From Entamoeba invadens IP1 (lineage: Eukaryota; Evosea; Mastigamoebida; Endamoebidae), in the NCBI RefSeq assembly GCF_000330505.1, contig NW_004440141.1, positions 2,108 through 25,440 on the forward strand: a stretch of DNA of 23,333 nucleotides, written 5' to 3'. This document shows, piece after piece, positions 9,783 through 19,717 of this stretch; within the stretch, counting starts at the first letter, position 1, and each line of letters opens with the position of its first letter. A program made the translations under genes and the position numbers. Below the pieces are notes generated by a model. That model had not been told where the DNA came from. It worked only from the letters and a program-made list of their open reading frames with translations, and made no database searches.

Positions 9783-10073
9783 TTAAACTTTTACAAGTTG
9801 TAAATAACTTCGTTGTGTTGTTATTTGGATATTAAGTACTTTGACAAGAACTGAAGTTATTGACAAGGTCACTTCAGCCAAGAATGACAATCCAAGAACA
9901 AGAAACGAACACACAATTAAAGAGAAGATGGAGTGATATTCGTTTTCTTCTGAATCGATAGCGCAACTATTACACAACTCAAACATTTGAGCTGAAGGCA
10001 CGAACTGTTGTTCACATTGACATATCAAGTACATATAGTGTTGGTCAATTGTAGTATCAATATAGCATTCGTT
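9783..10073 (-). pseudogene. C-terminal remnant of a Cys-rich transmembrane surface protein
   Basis: About 96 open codons follow a TAA upstream of 10073, with no suitable start. The peptide begins with a Cys-rich stretch (ECYID..., LICQCEQQF, MFELCNSCAID), then a hydrophobic membrane segment (SIFSLIVCSFLVLGLSFL), and ends QLVKV. This fits the membrane-proximal end of a surface protein. Its last codons and 3' flank match the 3' end of the plus-strand pseudogene at 11513-12594 in inverted orientation. The rest of the ectodomain is missing. A short tandem repeat lies just upstream at 10121-10156. Confidence 0.6.
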
Positions 10074-10120
10074 TTATATATTAATTTAAATTCTTATAAT
10101 ATATATACTATATTATTATT

Positions 10121-10156
10121 TATATTATTTATATTATTTATATTATTTATATTATT
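10121..10156. repeat. 9 bp tandem repeat (TATATTATT), four copies
   Basis: Four exact copies of TATATTATT follow one another, with a degenerate partial copy on the 5' side. The apparent FILFILFIL translation of this stretch is an artefact of the repeat. Confidence 0.9.
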
Positions 10157-10339
10157 TACTCAAAAAACCGTCTTTTCAAATAGTCGTTTTCTACTGTTCT
10201 GAATTGAAAGTAAAAATCCCATAAATTAAGCAAAACATTAAATGAAAAAATACGCCCAATATGAAGAATACAACAACGGCAATATTGTAACATAGATCAC
10301 CCTGTTATCTTTATTTGGTTATAAATTTCTTATTAGAAA

Positions 10340-10603
10340 ATGGAGAGCCCCAATGAAGACTCAGACCGCATTAATCTAACACCCACAAATAATAACAAGA
10401 ACTAATTTAAAAAAACTTCACCAAGCAATTTATTTCGTGATGGTGACACTCCTGTCGATAGATATTTCGTCAAATAACAGTCAAACCCGACTCCTCCAAA
10501 GAATCATGTCTTGTTGTCATATTACAGAAGACAATATGAGTCGATTTTAGCATTAAATAATAAAATACTAACCAACGGCTATAAGTACACTAAAACAACA
10601 TAG
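10340..10603 (+). pseudogene. possible decayed ORF, unrecognised
   Basis: From ATG at 10340, one frame keeps protein-like composition for about 88 codons but is broken by TAA, TAA and TAG. Readable pieces are MESPNEDSDRINLTPTNNN, SPSNLFRDGDTPVDRYFVK and NHVLLSYYRRQYESILALN. The stops fit C-to-T changes of CAA or CAG codons. I do not recognise the protein. It sits in the spacer of the inverted duplication and could be an old gene or transposon fragment. Confidence 0.35.
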
Positions 10604-11512
10604 AACACACTGTAGACTAAACGAAAGAAGTTGAACCGTCAAATCGTCTTTTTATAAACGAAGAGCGATTTAGAGTTTTGTTTTGAATTAATCTGTTGTC
10701 TTACTATAATAATACCATAATAAGACTATAGTTTTACTATAGTTACACTTTTACCATAGTATTCTAGTAAATAATAAAAACATTTACTCGAGAAAAATAC
10801 AAAAATGATATTAAAATAGAACATATAGGTATAATATATTATTATATATTTTACCCTGCTGTTTAAGGGAAGTTTGTTAATAAAAGTAATTGATTTGTAA
10901 CTAGAAATTTGTTTCTGTCGAAACTATTTTTCAAAATGTCTTTTTGTAACTTAGTTATTAGTATTTAGTTTGTTCATTCGTTTTATTATAATAAAACCAT
11001 AAAATATTTAAAATAAAAATAAAATGGAAAAGAGTAATTTATTAACTTTCATAATCAAAGCATTATTATAATTAAACAATATATGATATTTTAAATGTCG
11101 CATATTTTACAATCAGATTGTATCATTTTTGACAAAATGACAAATTCGTTTTATCAAACTATTGCTAATCGTTTTGGTTACTAAAATTGATTTATTTTAG
11201 ATTTGGAAATATAACTTTCTCAAATATAAACTTGTGGACTTTGTGAATCGGGTTGGTATAATAAAAAGATTATAAGTAAAAAATAATTAAAAAAGTAAAT
11301 AATAAACTTCTTATTGATTTTTTATAATTGTTATTTATTTTTGATTAAATAATAAACCGGTTTTTCTTGATAAAACTGTTTTTATTTTTTTACCACTTTT
11401 AATAGTATAAATTATTATATTATATAATTGAATAATAAAGTGTATATTTAGTAGTACAGTTTACCAGTAAAGTCAACTTGTGGGTTTTAAAGGAAATGAT
11501 GCGACTCATTAG
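10604..11512. other. gene-free AT-rich spacer
   Basis: No coding signal found. Local short palindromes occur, for example ACTATAGTTTTACTATAGT near 10726-10745. Otherwise I see nothing. Confidence 0.5.
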
Positions 11513-12594
11513 AGGAGTTTTAATATCAAAAAGCGCACGGAAACGTTACAAATCGAAACGGACTGTGAAATCATGTTGAGTGAATTTGTGACTATTCCAA
11601 CAACACAAATTGTCTTTATCAATTTCGCGTTTTTAAATTTGACACTTAAAAAAACAGAAAGTGGGCGTTCACACCATTTGGGCAATTTTAGTGTGAGTAC
11701 AACACCATTAATTGGATTTGACGACAACGACATTCTGTTTTTTGGTAGTTCGAAGGATCCAAGTTTTTCGTCCGATGAATTAAAGTTGCTTGTGAATTTC
11801 TCGAAGAGTTGCGATTTGTGTTAGAAACTTCTTTAATAAGTTGTGGGTGCATTTTCAATGGAAAGTACAGTTGCGAGGACTGTGAGAAGGCTGAGGAGGT
11901 AGAAAGTCACCACACATTAATTTTGGAAGGGAATGTTGTGTACAAACGAATTTACAATTTCAGAGAAATTATCTTCAACAATGGCGGAACAACACCGAAA
12001 ATGTTGAATGCGAAGTGTGTAAAATTAATTTTTTTAATTTATTATTAAATTTTATTTTCTTTGAGATGAAATGATGTTGCGGCTAACAGTGAAGTGGCAC
12101 TACATGGATCTTTGACAACGAAAATTTTCACTGTGAGTGACTACGCCAATTTTACATTTTTACACTTACAACATTTTGAACACTGAGAAGCTTATTTTAA
12201 ACGCAAATTTGAGAGCCTGGAAATTCAACGAAAATCTGGGAGCTTCAAAATATGAAGGCATAACATTTAAAATTATTCGTATAGAAAATTGTGTTGAACA
12301 AAGTGTTGTCGTTAAGCACGAAGAACGACATTTACAATGGATTAAGTGAAGGAGAACACAATATCAATTTGAATGCCAATTCTGTGACTTTAAGTAACAA
12401 AATTGTCAAATTGGGAGACGTTTCAGTGACACAAGAAATATATATAACTTTCTTTAGTGTCAATATTTAAAATACTAAGCGAGTTCTTATTACAATCACA
12501 ACCAACAGAAAATCCGCTTTTAATTCCCCAAGCATTAACGTTGAATGGTGTCACTGGAGTTTATTCAATAATTTAAAAAGGTTATTAACAACTT
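11513..12594 (+). pseudogene. surface-protein gene remnant, multiple frameshifts and stops
   Basis: Successive plus-strand frames give surface-protein-like peptides: LQIETDCEIMLSEFVTIP through NFSKSCDL (to about 11822), then in another frame SLISCGCIFNGKYSCEDC and EIIFNNGGTTPKMLNAKC (to about 12015), then VAANSEVALHGSLTTKIF (about 12072-12130), EKLILNANLRAWKFNENLG (12186-12242) and INLNANSVTLSNKIVKLG. The short hydrophobic and polar repeats and the CxC...CxxC cluster resemble the ectodomain at 5389-7157 (compare CPCNGETC). At least three frame changes and several stops make this non-functional. A short AT-rich stretch at about 12016-12067 could be an intron remnant. The 3' end matches the end of the minus-strand remnant at 9783. 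Confidence 0.7.
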
Positions 12595-13033
12595 GTGGAA
12601 GTTTAATTCTATTTATTGTTTTCTTATAATTTTGTTTTTGGTTGGTTATTTTATAAATTGGTCAATAGAATAGAAAAAATATTTTTTATATTATAAAATG
12701 GTCAATGGTTTTTATTAAATAGCTCAATCTATAGGTGACAACCATCATCATATAAATATTCAGGTTTACTATATAGACTTCATCGCTTTGATATTTGAAT
12801 AAGTAATGTTTATAAATTTAGATATATTTTAAATTTTAAATTATGGGATTACATTATTATATAGTATTGTATTATTAATAAATAACTAATAATTATTTCA
12901 ATAATTTATATTAAATTCTTATAATTGTTTTAATTACATTTATGATACTTTTTATTTGTATTGTTAAATAATATAGTTTACTTATTATAGTGCATTATTA
13001 TTTTTTTTTATTTTAAAATGATTAAAATAAATA
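12581..13033. repeat. right arm of large inverted duplication (uninterrupted)
   Basis: Reverse complement of the left arm at 8303-9808 without its two transposon insertions. The inner end begins at GTTATTAACAACTTG, within the last codons of the surface-protein remnant, and the outer end is near ATTAAAATAAAT. A local duplication of ATTGACCA-TTTATAA (about 12640-12715) is found only in this arm. Confidence 0.85.
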
Positions 13034-13085
13034 TAGACCAAACAAATTAAAATCAAGTATTGTTAAATTCTTATTTTTCAAAAAA

Positions 13086-14028
13086 CTAACCAAATAGATT
13101 TATATACACTGTATACAATTTAAAACATCGAAAACAATTATTATCAAATTTCGACACACAACTTGGGATGTCGATAGAGACCAGGGATTCACAAAAATAA
13201 AAACATGAATTTCCAAAAGCACGAACATTTCCTTTTATAGAAACTGAAGTCAAATGTGAGCAACTGAGGAACGCACAATTCAAAATGAGACTTTCACAAT
13301 TTGGGATATCAACTGTTCTCAAAGAGGAACACTGTGAAAAACATGCAGATTCTATTATTGTGATATGCGACGGAAATGTAACACTTTGGAGACTGTAACA
13401 CCCTTCAAAACACGATTTTGGTAATACAGCAAGTCTGTCTGGAAGATGAATCGAAGAGAGAAGACTGCAGTTCATAAAACAGTACGATCAAGTCTGCTGA
13501 TGTTGTCAGTGAACATCAACGCCTTTAATAGACAATTGGTAAAACACCTTTCGCCCACTAATGTGAGTAAATTTGGTAAGTCAATTGAAGTCATTTCTGA
13601 GTCACAGAAGCACTCTCTGCTCAATTCAGTAATAAACTTTGGGATTGTGTTGCCATATTTCATTCTATCTTTCTTTGTGTAAATCAAGTCTTTAAAATGA
13701 TTTTTGGTTTCTTTATCATTTAAAACAAGTTGTAATTATTTGGACACTATATCTTAATGCGAAAGAAGTCGATTTTATCTTGTTGATTGGTCGGAATTAC
13801 ACCAAAATTCATATTACCAAAAGTTTCGTCGTCTTTGGACCAAATGTTGAGTGTTTCTATTTTCGAAAAGAATTTTATTGTCTTTGTTGTTAACGGAATC
13901 GGGTTATGGTGAAATTTTAACATATTGGTATTAAACTTCTTGCAGACAAATTCCAAATTAATGAAGTCATTGAATGAAGAAAAGTATTGCGATACAACCA
14001 TCATATGATACCCATCAATTAAACCCAT
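13086..14028 (-). pseudogene. BspA-like leucine-rich-repeat protein pseudogene with N-terminal module
   Basis: The minus strand starts with the conserved N-terminal module of Entamoeba BspA-like proteins (DGYHMMVVSQYFSSFNDFI, LEFVCKKFNTNMLKFH, IPLTTKTIKFF). It continues through IYTKKDRMKYGNTIPKF and several LRR_5 units (ELSRECFCDSEMTSIDLPN, SCFEGCYSLQSVTFPS, ACFSQCSSLRTVDIPN, SCFYFCESLVSIDIPS), ending YINLFG. These proteins are thought to be exposed on the amoeba surface. This copy is broken: a frame change near 13760 after KIDFFRIKI, an in-frame TAA at 13736-13738, and a one-base loss near 13480, where RTVL-stop replaces what the repeat pattern would give as RNCF. About 314 codons remain, short for the family. 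The 3' end lies 50 bp from the outer end of the inverted-duplication arm. Confidence 0.85.
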
Positions 14029-14308
14029 TGATTCTAGTAGATAATAGTTCTTTTTATAAAAAATTGATAGTAAAATATATTATTAAAATACTATACTTAT
14101 GGTATCTTCATGAAAAAAATTATTAAAATGTTTTGAAGAATTTTGACAAAACACAATGAAAAAGTTATTTCTGAGTTATTTATTATCATTTTATAAAATG
14201 ACGAAATTTATTATATTAATTCATTGGTGCAATTCTAGTTAAACAATAAATTGTAAAACAACTATTTAATAAATAATAATACTAATATTATTAATTAAGA
14301 AAAGTTGT

Positions 14309-15403
14309 TTAAACATCATTTATTAATCTTTCATTGTTGACATTTTCAAACTCCATTTGTTGACCTTCACAACTTTCATTTAATTGTGTTTGTTGTTGAG
14401 GTATGATATACATTGGACCACAAATAACAGGATACATTGGCAACCAAATGTAACCACTCTCAACATATGAAGTTGGTATTGGGCATATAGGCGGGTTTTC
14501 ATAAACAAAAGTTGGATTTAAAGATTCGTCTGTTTCATTACAAGTCATTTCAATTTCAATTTCTTTTGTCTTTTCAATCAGATCATTTTCATTTGACTCG
14601 TTGATTGATTCATTGTGGCTTTCTGTTGGTGTTGTTTGTTCTTCCACATAAACAATTTTATCTTCAACAATTGTTGTGTCTGATTTGTTGTTTATTTGTT
14701 CGGTAAGAGTTTGATAATAATCCACAAAACTAATATTATTTACAACACAAAATTTCTTAGTTATTTCATCATTGTTAATGTTACCAATTACAAGAGCAAT
14801 CAGTTTGCCATTCTTTTTGTGTGTCTTTTGAAAATTGTAAAAACCAGATTCAACAATAGAATGACCGACAAATCCATCTGACATTTCAACAATTTCTTTT
14901 TCTTCCAATATGTAATTATGATTTAATTTATCATAATGGGGTAGTTTGTCCAATTTTTCACTTGATAATTTATTTTCAATTTCAGATTTTTTAGTGGAGT
15001 TGACTTTGAAATGTTCTTTACCAAATATATTCATCACTTTGTTGTTAAAATAATGTAAAAGTATTATTAGTTGTTCATTCCGATTTATCGTACATCCTTT
15101 TGGACACTCTTGTGGCTTTCCATTGGCATCAAACACCAGATGTTTGTTTGTTATTGTATAACTTCGAGATGCATCAAATTCCACATCTTTTTTATCATTT
15201 AAAATTAAAGATATATCATATCTGCTATACATCTTTTCAGCTTTTCTCTTTTCATTGAGAAAAACAAAGGTGTAACCACATTGAGAAACCAAATAATTGA
15301 CACATGAGTGGATATAAAGAATAGTAAAATTGGTTGAATTTCTTTTTGCTTTTGTGTTTTTGGTACTGGTAGTGTTGTTAAGTTTTTGTGTGTGTTGAGA
15401 CAT
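14309..15403 (-). CDS. unrecognised 364-residue protein, possibly regulatory
   Basis: A single intact ORF of 364 residues. The N terminus is basic and Asn/Thr/Lys-rich (1-25). A more ordered part follows (about 26-230), with FTILYIHSCVNYLVSQCGY, YSRYDISLILND, a lone CPKGC motif near residue 100, and KLIALVIGNINND near 200. The C-terminal third is low-complexity and acidic (240-290), then rich in Pro, Tyr and Met (PTFVYENPPICPIPTSY, MYPVICGPMYIIPQQQTQ). There is no signal peptide or clear membrane span, so an intracellular protein is likely. The disordered tail recalls nuclear or regulatory proteins, but I identify no known domain. A TATA-like/GAAC promoter sits 20 nt upstream. The palindrome at 15683-15707 is 280 bp upstream. 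Confidence 0.8.
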   Translation of the reverse strand: MSQHTQKLNNTTSTKNTKAKRNSTNFTILYIHSCVNYLVSQCGYTFVFLNEKRKAEKMYSRYDISLILNDKKDVEFDASRSYTITNKHLVFDANGKPQECPKGCTINRNEQLIILLHYFNNKVMNIFGKEHFKVNSTKKSEIENKLSSEKLDKLPHYDKLNHNYILEEKEIVEMSDGFVGHSIVESGFYNFQKTHKKNGKLIALVIGNINNDEITKKFCVVNNISFVDYYQTLTEQINNKSDTTIVEDKIVYVEEQTTPTESHNESINESNENDLIEKTKEIEIEMTCNETDESLNPTFVYENPPICPIPTSYVESGYIWLPMYPVICGPMYIIPQQQTQLNESCEGQQMEFENVNNERLINDV

Positions 15404-15423
15404 TGTTGTGGTTTTGAAAGTTT

Positions 15424-15436
15424 GTTCTTTTTATAC
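15424..15436 (-). promoter_or_regulatory. TATA-like plus GAAC core promoter
   Basis: On the minus strand GTATAAAAAGAAC lies 20 nt before the ATG of the 364-residue gene. It combines a GTATAAA TATA-like element and a GAAC element, as in Entamoeba core promoters (GTATTTAAA and AATGAACT). The spacing implies a 5' UTR of only a few nucleotides. Confidence 0.6.
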
Positions 15437-16115
15437 TATTTATTTTTCTTATGTTAACACCTTTTTGATCGTCATATTTATGTAGAATTTCCCATAATTA
15501 TCTACAAAAATTGCCTTTTATTATAACCAATTTTGTATTTTTTTATCAATTGAGTTGATTTAATTTTGTGTTGTATATCTATAATCCTTGTGTTATTTTT
15601 CGTTATTTACATTTTATTTACACTAAAATTACGGCTATTTTCAAATAAATATCCACTTTATCTTAAAATAAACAGAATTTGGAATGAACCTAATGATTAG
15701 GTTCATTTAAACTTTATAAATAAATATGTCAATTAGTTAAATTACTATATATTTAAATCATAACATTATAAAAATAACATCTTAATGAGTTTGAATGCTT
15801 TAATAATTGATACATTTATAATAAATTTTAATAAACAAAATTATCTATAGTTATGATACAACAATTAATTAATAATTAATTAAACATCATCAAATAAATG
15901 TTATAAAATCACGCCAATTTTTACAGTTGTTATTTCACGATTTTATAAATAAAGGAAAAAACATCAAGCGACATAGTTTTTTTGATCTTATAATTACTTT
16001 TATAAAAATATCTTATTGTGTTGATCTGGTTACCTAATTTTGTTTTTTAAAGTTTACAACAACTCAATTAAAGTTAAATTTAAAACGATTAAAAAAATTA
16101 TAATTGTAACGAGAG
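15437..16115. other. intergenic with a 25 nt palindrome
   Basis: AT-rich sequence between two minus-strand genes. The only notable structure is a perfect palindrome at 15683-15707: arms AATGAACCTAAT and ATTAGGTTCATT around a single G. It contains a GAAC-like AATGAAC in both orientations. It could be a regulatory-protein site or a small repeat remnant. Confidence 0.5.
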
Positions 16116-16996
16116 TTATACAGACTCAAATCCATTGAGACACATCACCAAGTACTTTTGTATCAATTTATGATGCATGTATTTAATAGTACTTTTCAAA
16201 ACGTTGTATAACGCAACCATTACGTTACCTGGGATATTCATTCGACTTACAAAATTGTGGTTATAATCTTCACCACTGAAGTCTTTCATTTTTGTGACAT
16301 TGCTTGCAACAATTGCTGCAGTCATATAAGCTAAATGTTATTTCTATTAGAATATAATATTTATAAATTATAATATATAATAATTTATAATAATAAAGCT
16401 ATACTTTATTGATAACTTTATATAGTGAAACACAAACAGGTGATTGGGAATTTGTTTGTAGTGACTTTGTCGAAGTGCTTGAAGTAAGTGTTCTTTTTTG
16501 AAATAAAAAAGATGTTGTTGAGTTTGTTGAACTTTTCTTTTATTGCTTTTCCCACGTGTTCAAATGCTTCTGCATATTCCATTTTGATGCTCAATGAAGT
16601 GAATTCGCAATAAATGAGATACCCAAAGTTGTACTCTGAGATCTCCAAACACTCATACGCCACACTAATGAAAAATTCAAATATCTCAGTTTTGTTTGTT
16701 GCAACGCCAACGGTTTTTCCAAATGCAGAAATGATACTGTTCAAGTCTTGTGAGTACTTTTTCGAGAGTGCACTTTCACTCAAAAAATCGCCTATTGACA
16801 CCTTTTTGATCAAATACAAATCGGTGACATACAACTGCTCTGCTAACAGTCTTGGGGATATTTCTATAATACTCAAAGGCTTCTGCGTCTTCTCGTTGTA
16901 TTCCACCACCTCTTTTAAAAGTGAATTGTTATCAATTTTAGCAGTGACTTTCTTGACAATTTCATCAACACTTAAAAACCCCTTTGGTGTTGTCAT
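16116..16996 (-). CDS. RasGEF-domain protein, two exons
   Basis: Exon 1 is 16438-16996 and exon 2 is 16116-16330. The 107 nt intron (GTTTGT...TAG, phase 1) joins KFPIT to SYMTAAIVAS in frame, giving 257 residues. Without splicing, the frame stops within a few codons. The exon 1 part matches the Ras guanine-nucleotide exchange (CDC25) domain: IIEISPRLLAEQLYVTDLYL (usual form: isPxeLArQLTLiexeLF), IFEFFISVAYECLEISEYNF (usual form: viekFixiAeeLrelNNFNs) and EYAEAFEHVGKAIKEKFNKL. The protein should activate a Ras-family GTPase. It is short, essentially the catalytic region without an evident RasGEF-N or targeting domain, so extra upstream exons cannot be excluded. The start at 16996 is the first ATG of the open frame. 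Confidence 0.75.
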
Positions 16997-17695
16997 TATA
17001 ATGAGTTTGTTTATCCTCTAACAACTACACATATATTTGGTTACTTTATTTTGTAATTATTAAATGATAAAATTATTAAATATTTTTATAAATCTTATTA
17101 ATTACATTTACAACAAGTAATTAATAACAGAATAGTTGTTTTAGTCTTTAGAGTAATGACAATAAATATAATAAATATTTAATTTGAAATTTACAAGCAG
17201 AATCAACCAAAAAATAAACAACAATAACAATAGTTATTAATATATGTATAAAAATAGTTTTTAACTTACAGATTGATGATTAGATAACATTCTTGATTTA
17301 TAAAATTATTAGTGATTATTTTAAACATTCAATTGGTTTACAACATAAAACGTTTATATTTGAAATTAAATTATTGATTATTTCATTTGACTAATAATAA
17401 ATAATTGGATGACATATGATGGTGTTAAAATAGCAGTAATAAAATAGTTAACAACACACATTATATAACATGAACATTTAATTTATTATTTAACTACATT
17501 TCATTCAAAACTTATTATAAATAGATGTATGTAGTTATAAACAATACCCCAAATTAATGAGATGGTATAAGTTAATATATTTTTATGTAGATATAAATAT
17601 AATTTATTGTTATGAATTATAAACAATTTAAGTACAGAAAGTATTATTTCAGATTGACACATTCAATATCATATAACAATTAAACTAAAATTGAT
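16997..17695. other. intergenic, no gene seen
   Basis: About 700 nt of AT-rich sequence between two minus-strand genes. I find no ORF, TIR or RNA signal. Confidence 0.5.
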
Positions 17696-18259
17696 TTAGA
17701 AGAAAAAAGCAATAACCAGTGCAAAGCACATTGAGAGAGTCATCGTAGAGTCTTTTATGATATTAAAGAATCCTTCTTCATCAGTAAAGCATTTTCCCAA
17801 TTCTTTGTTTGTTATTTTTGAAGGCAGTCCACCACAGATGGCAGAAGTGTCAAAGTCGTTTTTGATGAACTTGCCATCTTTAATTTCCGTTTTGGTTGAA
17901 GTTGTTTCTGAAGTCTTAACACACTTAATTATAATAAGTGTTTCTATTGGTCTTGCATTACTTTCTTTAATTTTGCAATCTTTGGCATCAATATATGCAT
18001 AAGACACAGCTGCATATTCTGGAAGATTTTCAACAAATGATTGATCGCTATCAAGTTCAATTGTATCTTGATCAACCCAATTACCGCAAGTCACAGAGCC
18101 ATACACCTTTGCTTTGTTTCCTTCTTTGACATATTTGGTGTAAGTGTTGCCGCCAGAATAATAACACTTATCGAGAAGATAAACGTTCATGTATTCATTG
18201 CTGGTTATCATGAAATATTCGGCTTGGGCCACAAATGTGATTAGAACGATGAATTACAT
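17696..18259 (-). pseudogene. small Cys-rich secreted/GPI-type protein with stop at codon 2
   Basis: Open frame of 178 residues with an ectodomain of regularly placed Cys (LLDKCYYSGG, VTCGNWVD, AKDCKIKE, IIKCVK, SAICGG, GKCFTDEE) and a hydrophobic C-terminus (MTLSMCFALVIAFFF) after KDST, fitting a GPI-anchor signal or tail anchor. Upstream in the same frame is FIVLITFVAQA, a typical end of a signal peptide. The only ATG before it (18257-18259) is followed at once by TAA (18254-18256). One base change from AAA would explain this. No AG lies between that ATG and the signal peptide, so splicing does not rescue it. The next in-frame ATG would drop the signal peptide. It is either a fresh pseudogene or a sequence error. 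Family unrecognised. Confidence 0.7.
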
Positions 18260-18667
18260 TTGATGAATTGGTGATCATCATTACAAGTTTAAATGGCGAC
18301 GTAAAGCCTTAAAATTCAATAACATGTGATAATGAAAACTCGATATTTCATCAGTCAAGTTATTAACATTAAATATAAACCCACCTTCATTTTATAATTA
18401 AAAAAGACTTTGTATTGAAAATGGCATTTGATATAAAGACATATTGGAAATTGGGCGTATTATAGCATTAAAACTTGTTTGTGAAGTTTAATAATACAAT
18501 TCAAATTATAGGAAAACAAACTCTTAACTTTTTGTTTGTTTTTAAAACATTTTTAATCCAAACATCACATTTAAACAAATTTCATTTTTTGTTTGTATAA
18601 TATAGTTTATGTTGATTTAATTACAAAAATTAAAAAATAAATTTTTATTGTTATTCTATATAAAAAC
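18260..18667. other. intergenic, no gene seen
   Basis: AT-rich sequence between the small secreted protein gene and the TIR element at 18668. No gene or repeat recognised. Confidence 0.4.
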
Positions 18668-19661
18668 CAGGGTCGGCCAAGATCCAGTTTTTAAACAACT
18701 TCGTGGCAATCTCTAATACGTGTCAGTTCATTTTTAGTTTTAGCATATTGTCAACAAAAAATTCAAAAAGTTTTTTAGAGTTAAAACGTTTTTAAAAATT
18801 AATAAAACTATAGTTAACGATTTAAACAATTTTTTTGTGTGATCAAATTATCATTATATTGTGTTAAATTTTAGTTTTAAAGGACAAAAACTGAATAGTA
18901 AATAGCACGTGAAATTATGGGATGCAGAGTTTTTAAAATCAAATAACAATATTCACTCGTTATAATTGTAAATACAGAAAATACTAACAACCAATAAAAA
19001 TTATTAGAAATATTTTTAGTGATTTTAACATAAAATTTTTATTTAAACAATTAATTTACCTTTTTAACATACACATTAATATTAATTGTTAATGTATATA
19101 TTTTTATATTTGTCAGTTTAACAAAGGTTTTGAATAGTTCATTCATCTTCTTTTTAAATTAAAGTATTAATTAAACAATCAAATAGAAGTAATTTTATTA
19201 TCTTTAGCAATAATACAAAACAGACAATGTATTATTTTTCGAATGGAGTAAACCACATTACTTTCAAAACAGTAAAACTTATCTTTAGTTATTTTTCTTG
19301 ATAAAAACTATTATTCATAATACGATAATAATCAGTCAAAATAATAATTATCACCTAAATAAAAAAACATTACCAGAGCAACTTTAAATAAGTTTTATTT
19401 ACATGTATAATTTACAATTGAATGGTTTTGGTGTACAATTATATTTACACGAAGATATATGTATATTGTTGTATTCTAAAGTAATTTAAAAACAACATTG
19501 TGTTTGATATAAATTATCATTTTATATTTTTTCGTTTGATAATATGGTATAAATAATTGTGTTTTGTCATTTTCATTTTGTTTTTCAAAAATGATAATGT
19601 TATTTACCATTTTATTGTTTTTTAAGTTTTTTTCAATAAAATGATCGTTTGGCAGACCCTG
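18668..19661. mobile_element. probable 1 kb TIR element, hAT-like ends
   Basis: The left end CAGGGTCGGCCAAGATC is matched by the reverse complement of the right end CAGGGTCTGCCAAACGATC. CAGGG-type termini are common in hAT elements, which make 8 bp duplications, but the flanks (ATAAAAAC and TGCAGAAT) do not match, so the target duplication is lost or the boundary is off. The interior is AT-rich with no transposase ORF. The pairing of ends is clear, the family call is tentative. Confidence 0.6.
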
Positions 19662-19717
19662 TGCAGAATTATAATATAATGCTTTTCAAATTATAAGAAA
19701 TTTAAAAAACCAAACTA

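Larger units (their letters stand above)
8303..9808. repeat. left arm of large inverted duplication (interrupted by two transposons)
   Basis: Apart from two insertions (8427-9287 and 9608-9773) this arm is the reverse complement of 12581-13033. Shared blocks include the A-rich TTTTAATCATTTTAAAAT outer end, ATGTAATCCCATAATTTAAA, AATAACCAACCAAAAAC and, at the inner end, the final codons and 3' flank of a surface-protein gene. About 475 nt remain once the insertions are removed. A local tandem duplication (about 9434-9526, two diverged copies of GAACCYGAATAT...GGTTGT) is found only in this arm. Confidence 0.85.

Noticed and set aside
10008..10202. Plus-strand ORF with FILFILFIL
   Set aside because: It is produced by the 9 bp tandem repeat at 10121-10156.
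11573..12349. Separate small genes for the plus-strand ORFs
   Set aside because: They are consecutive pieces of one decayed surface-protein gene in different frames.
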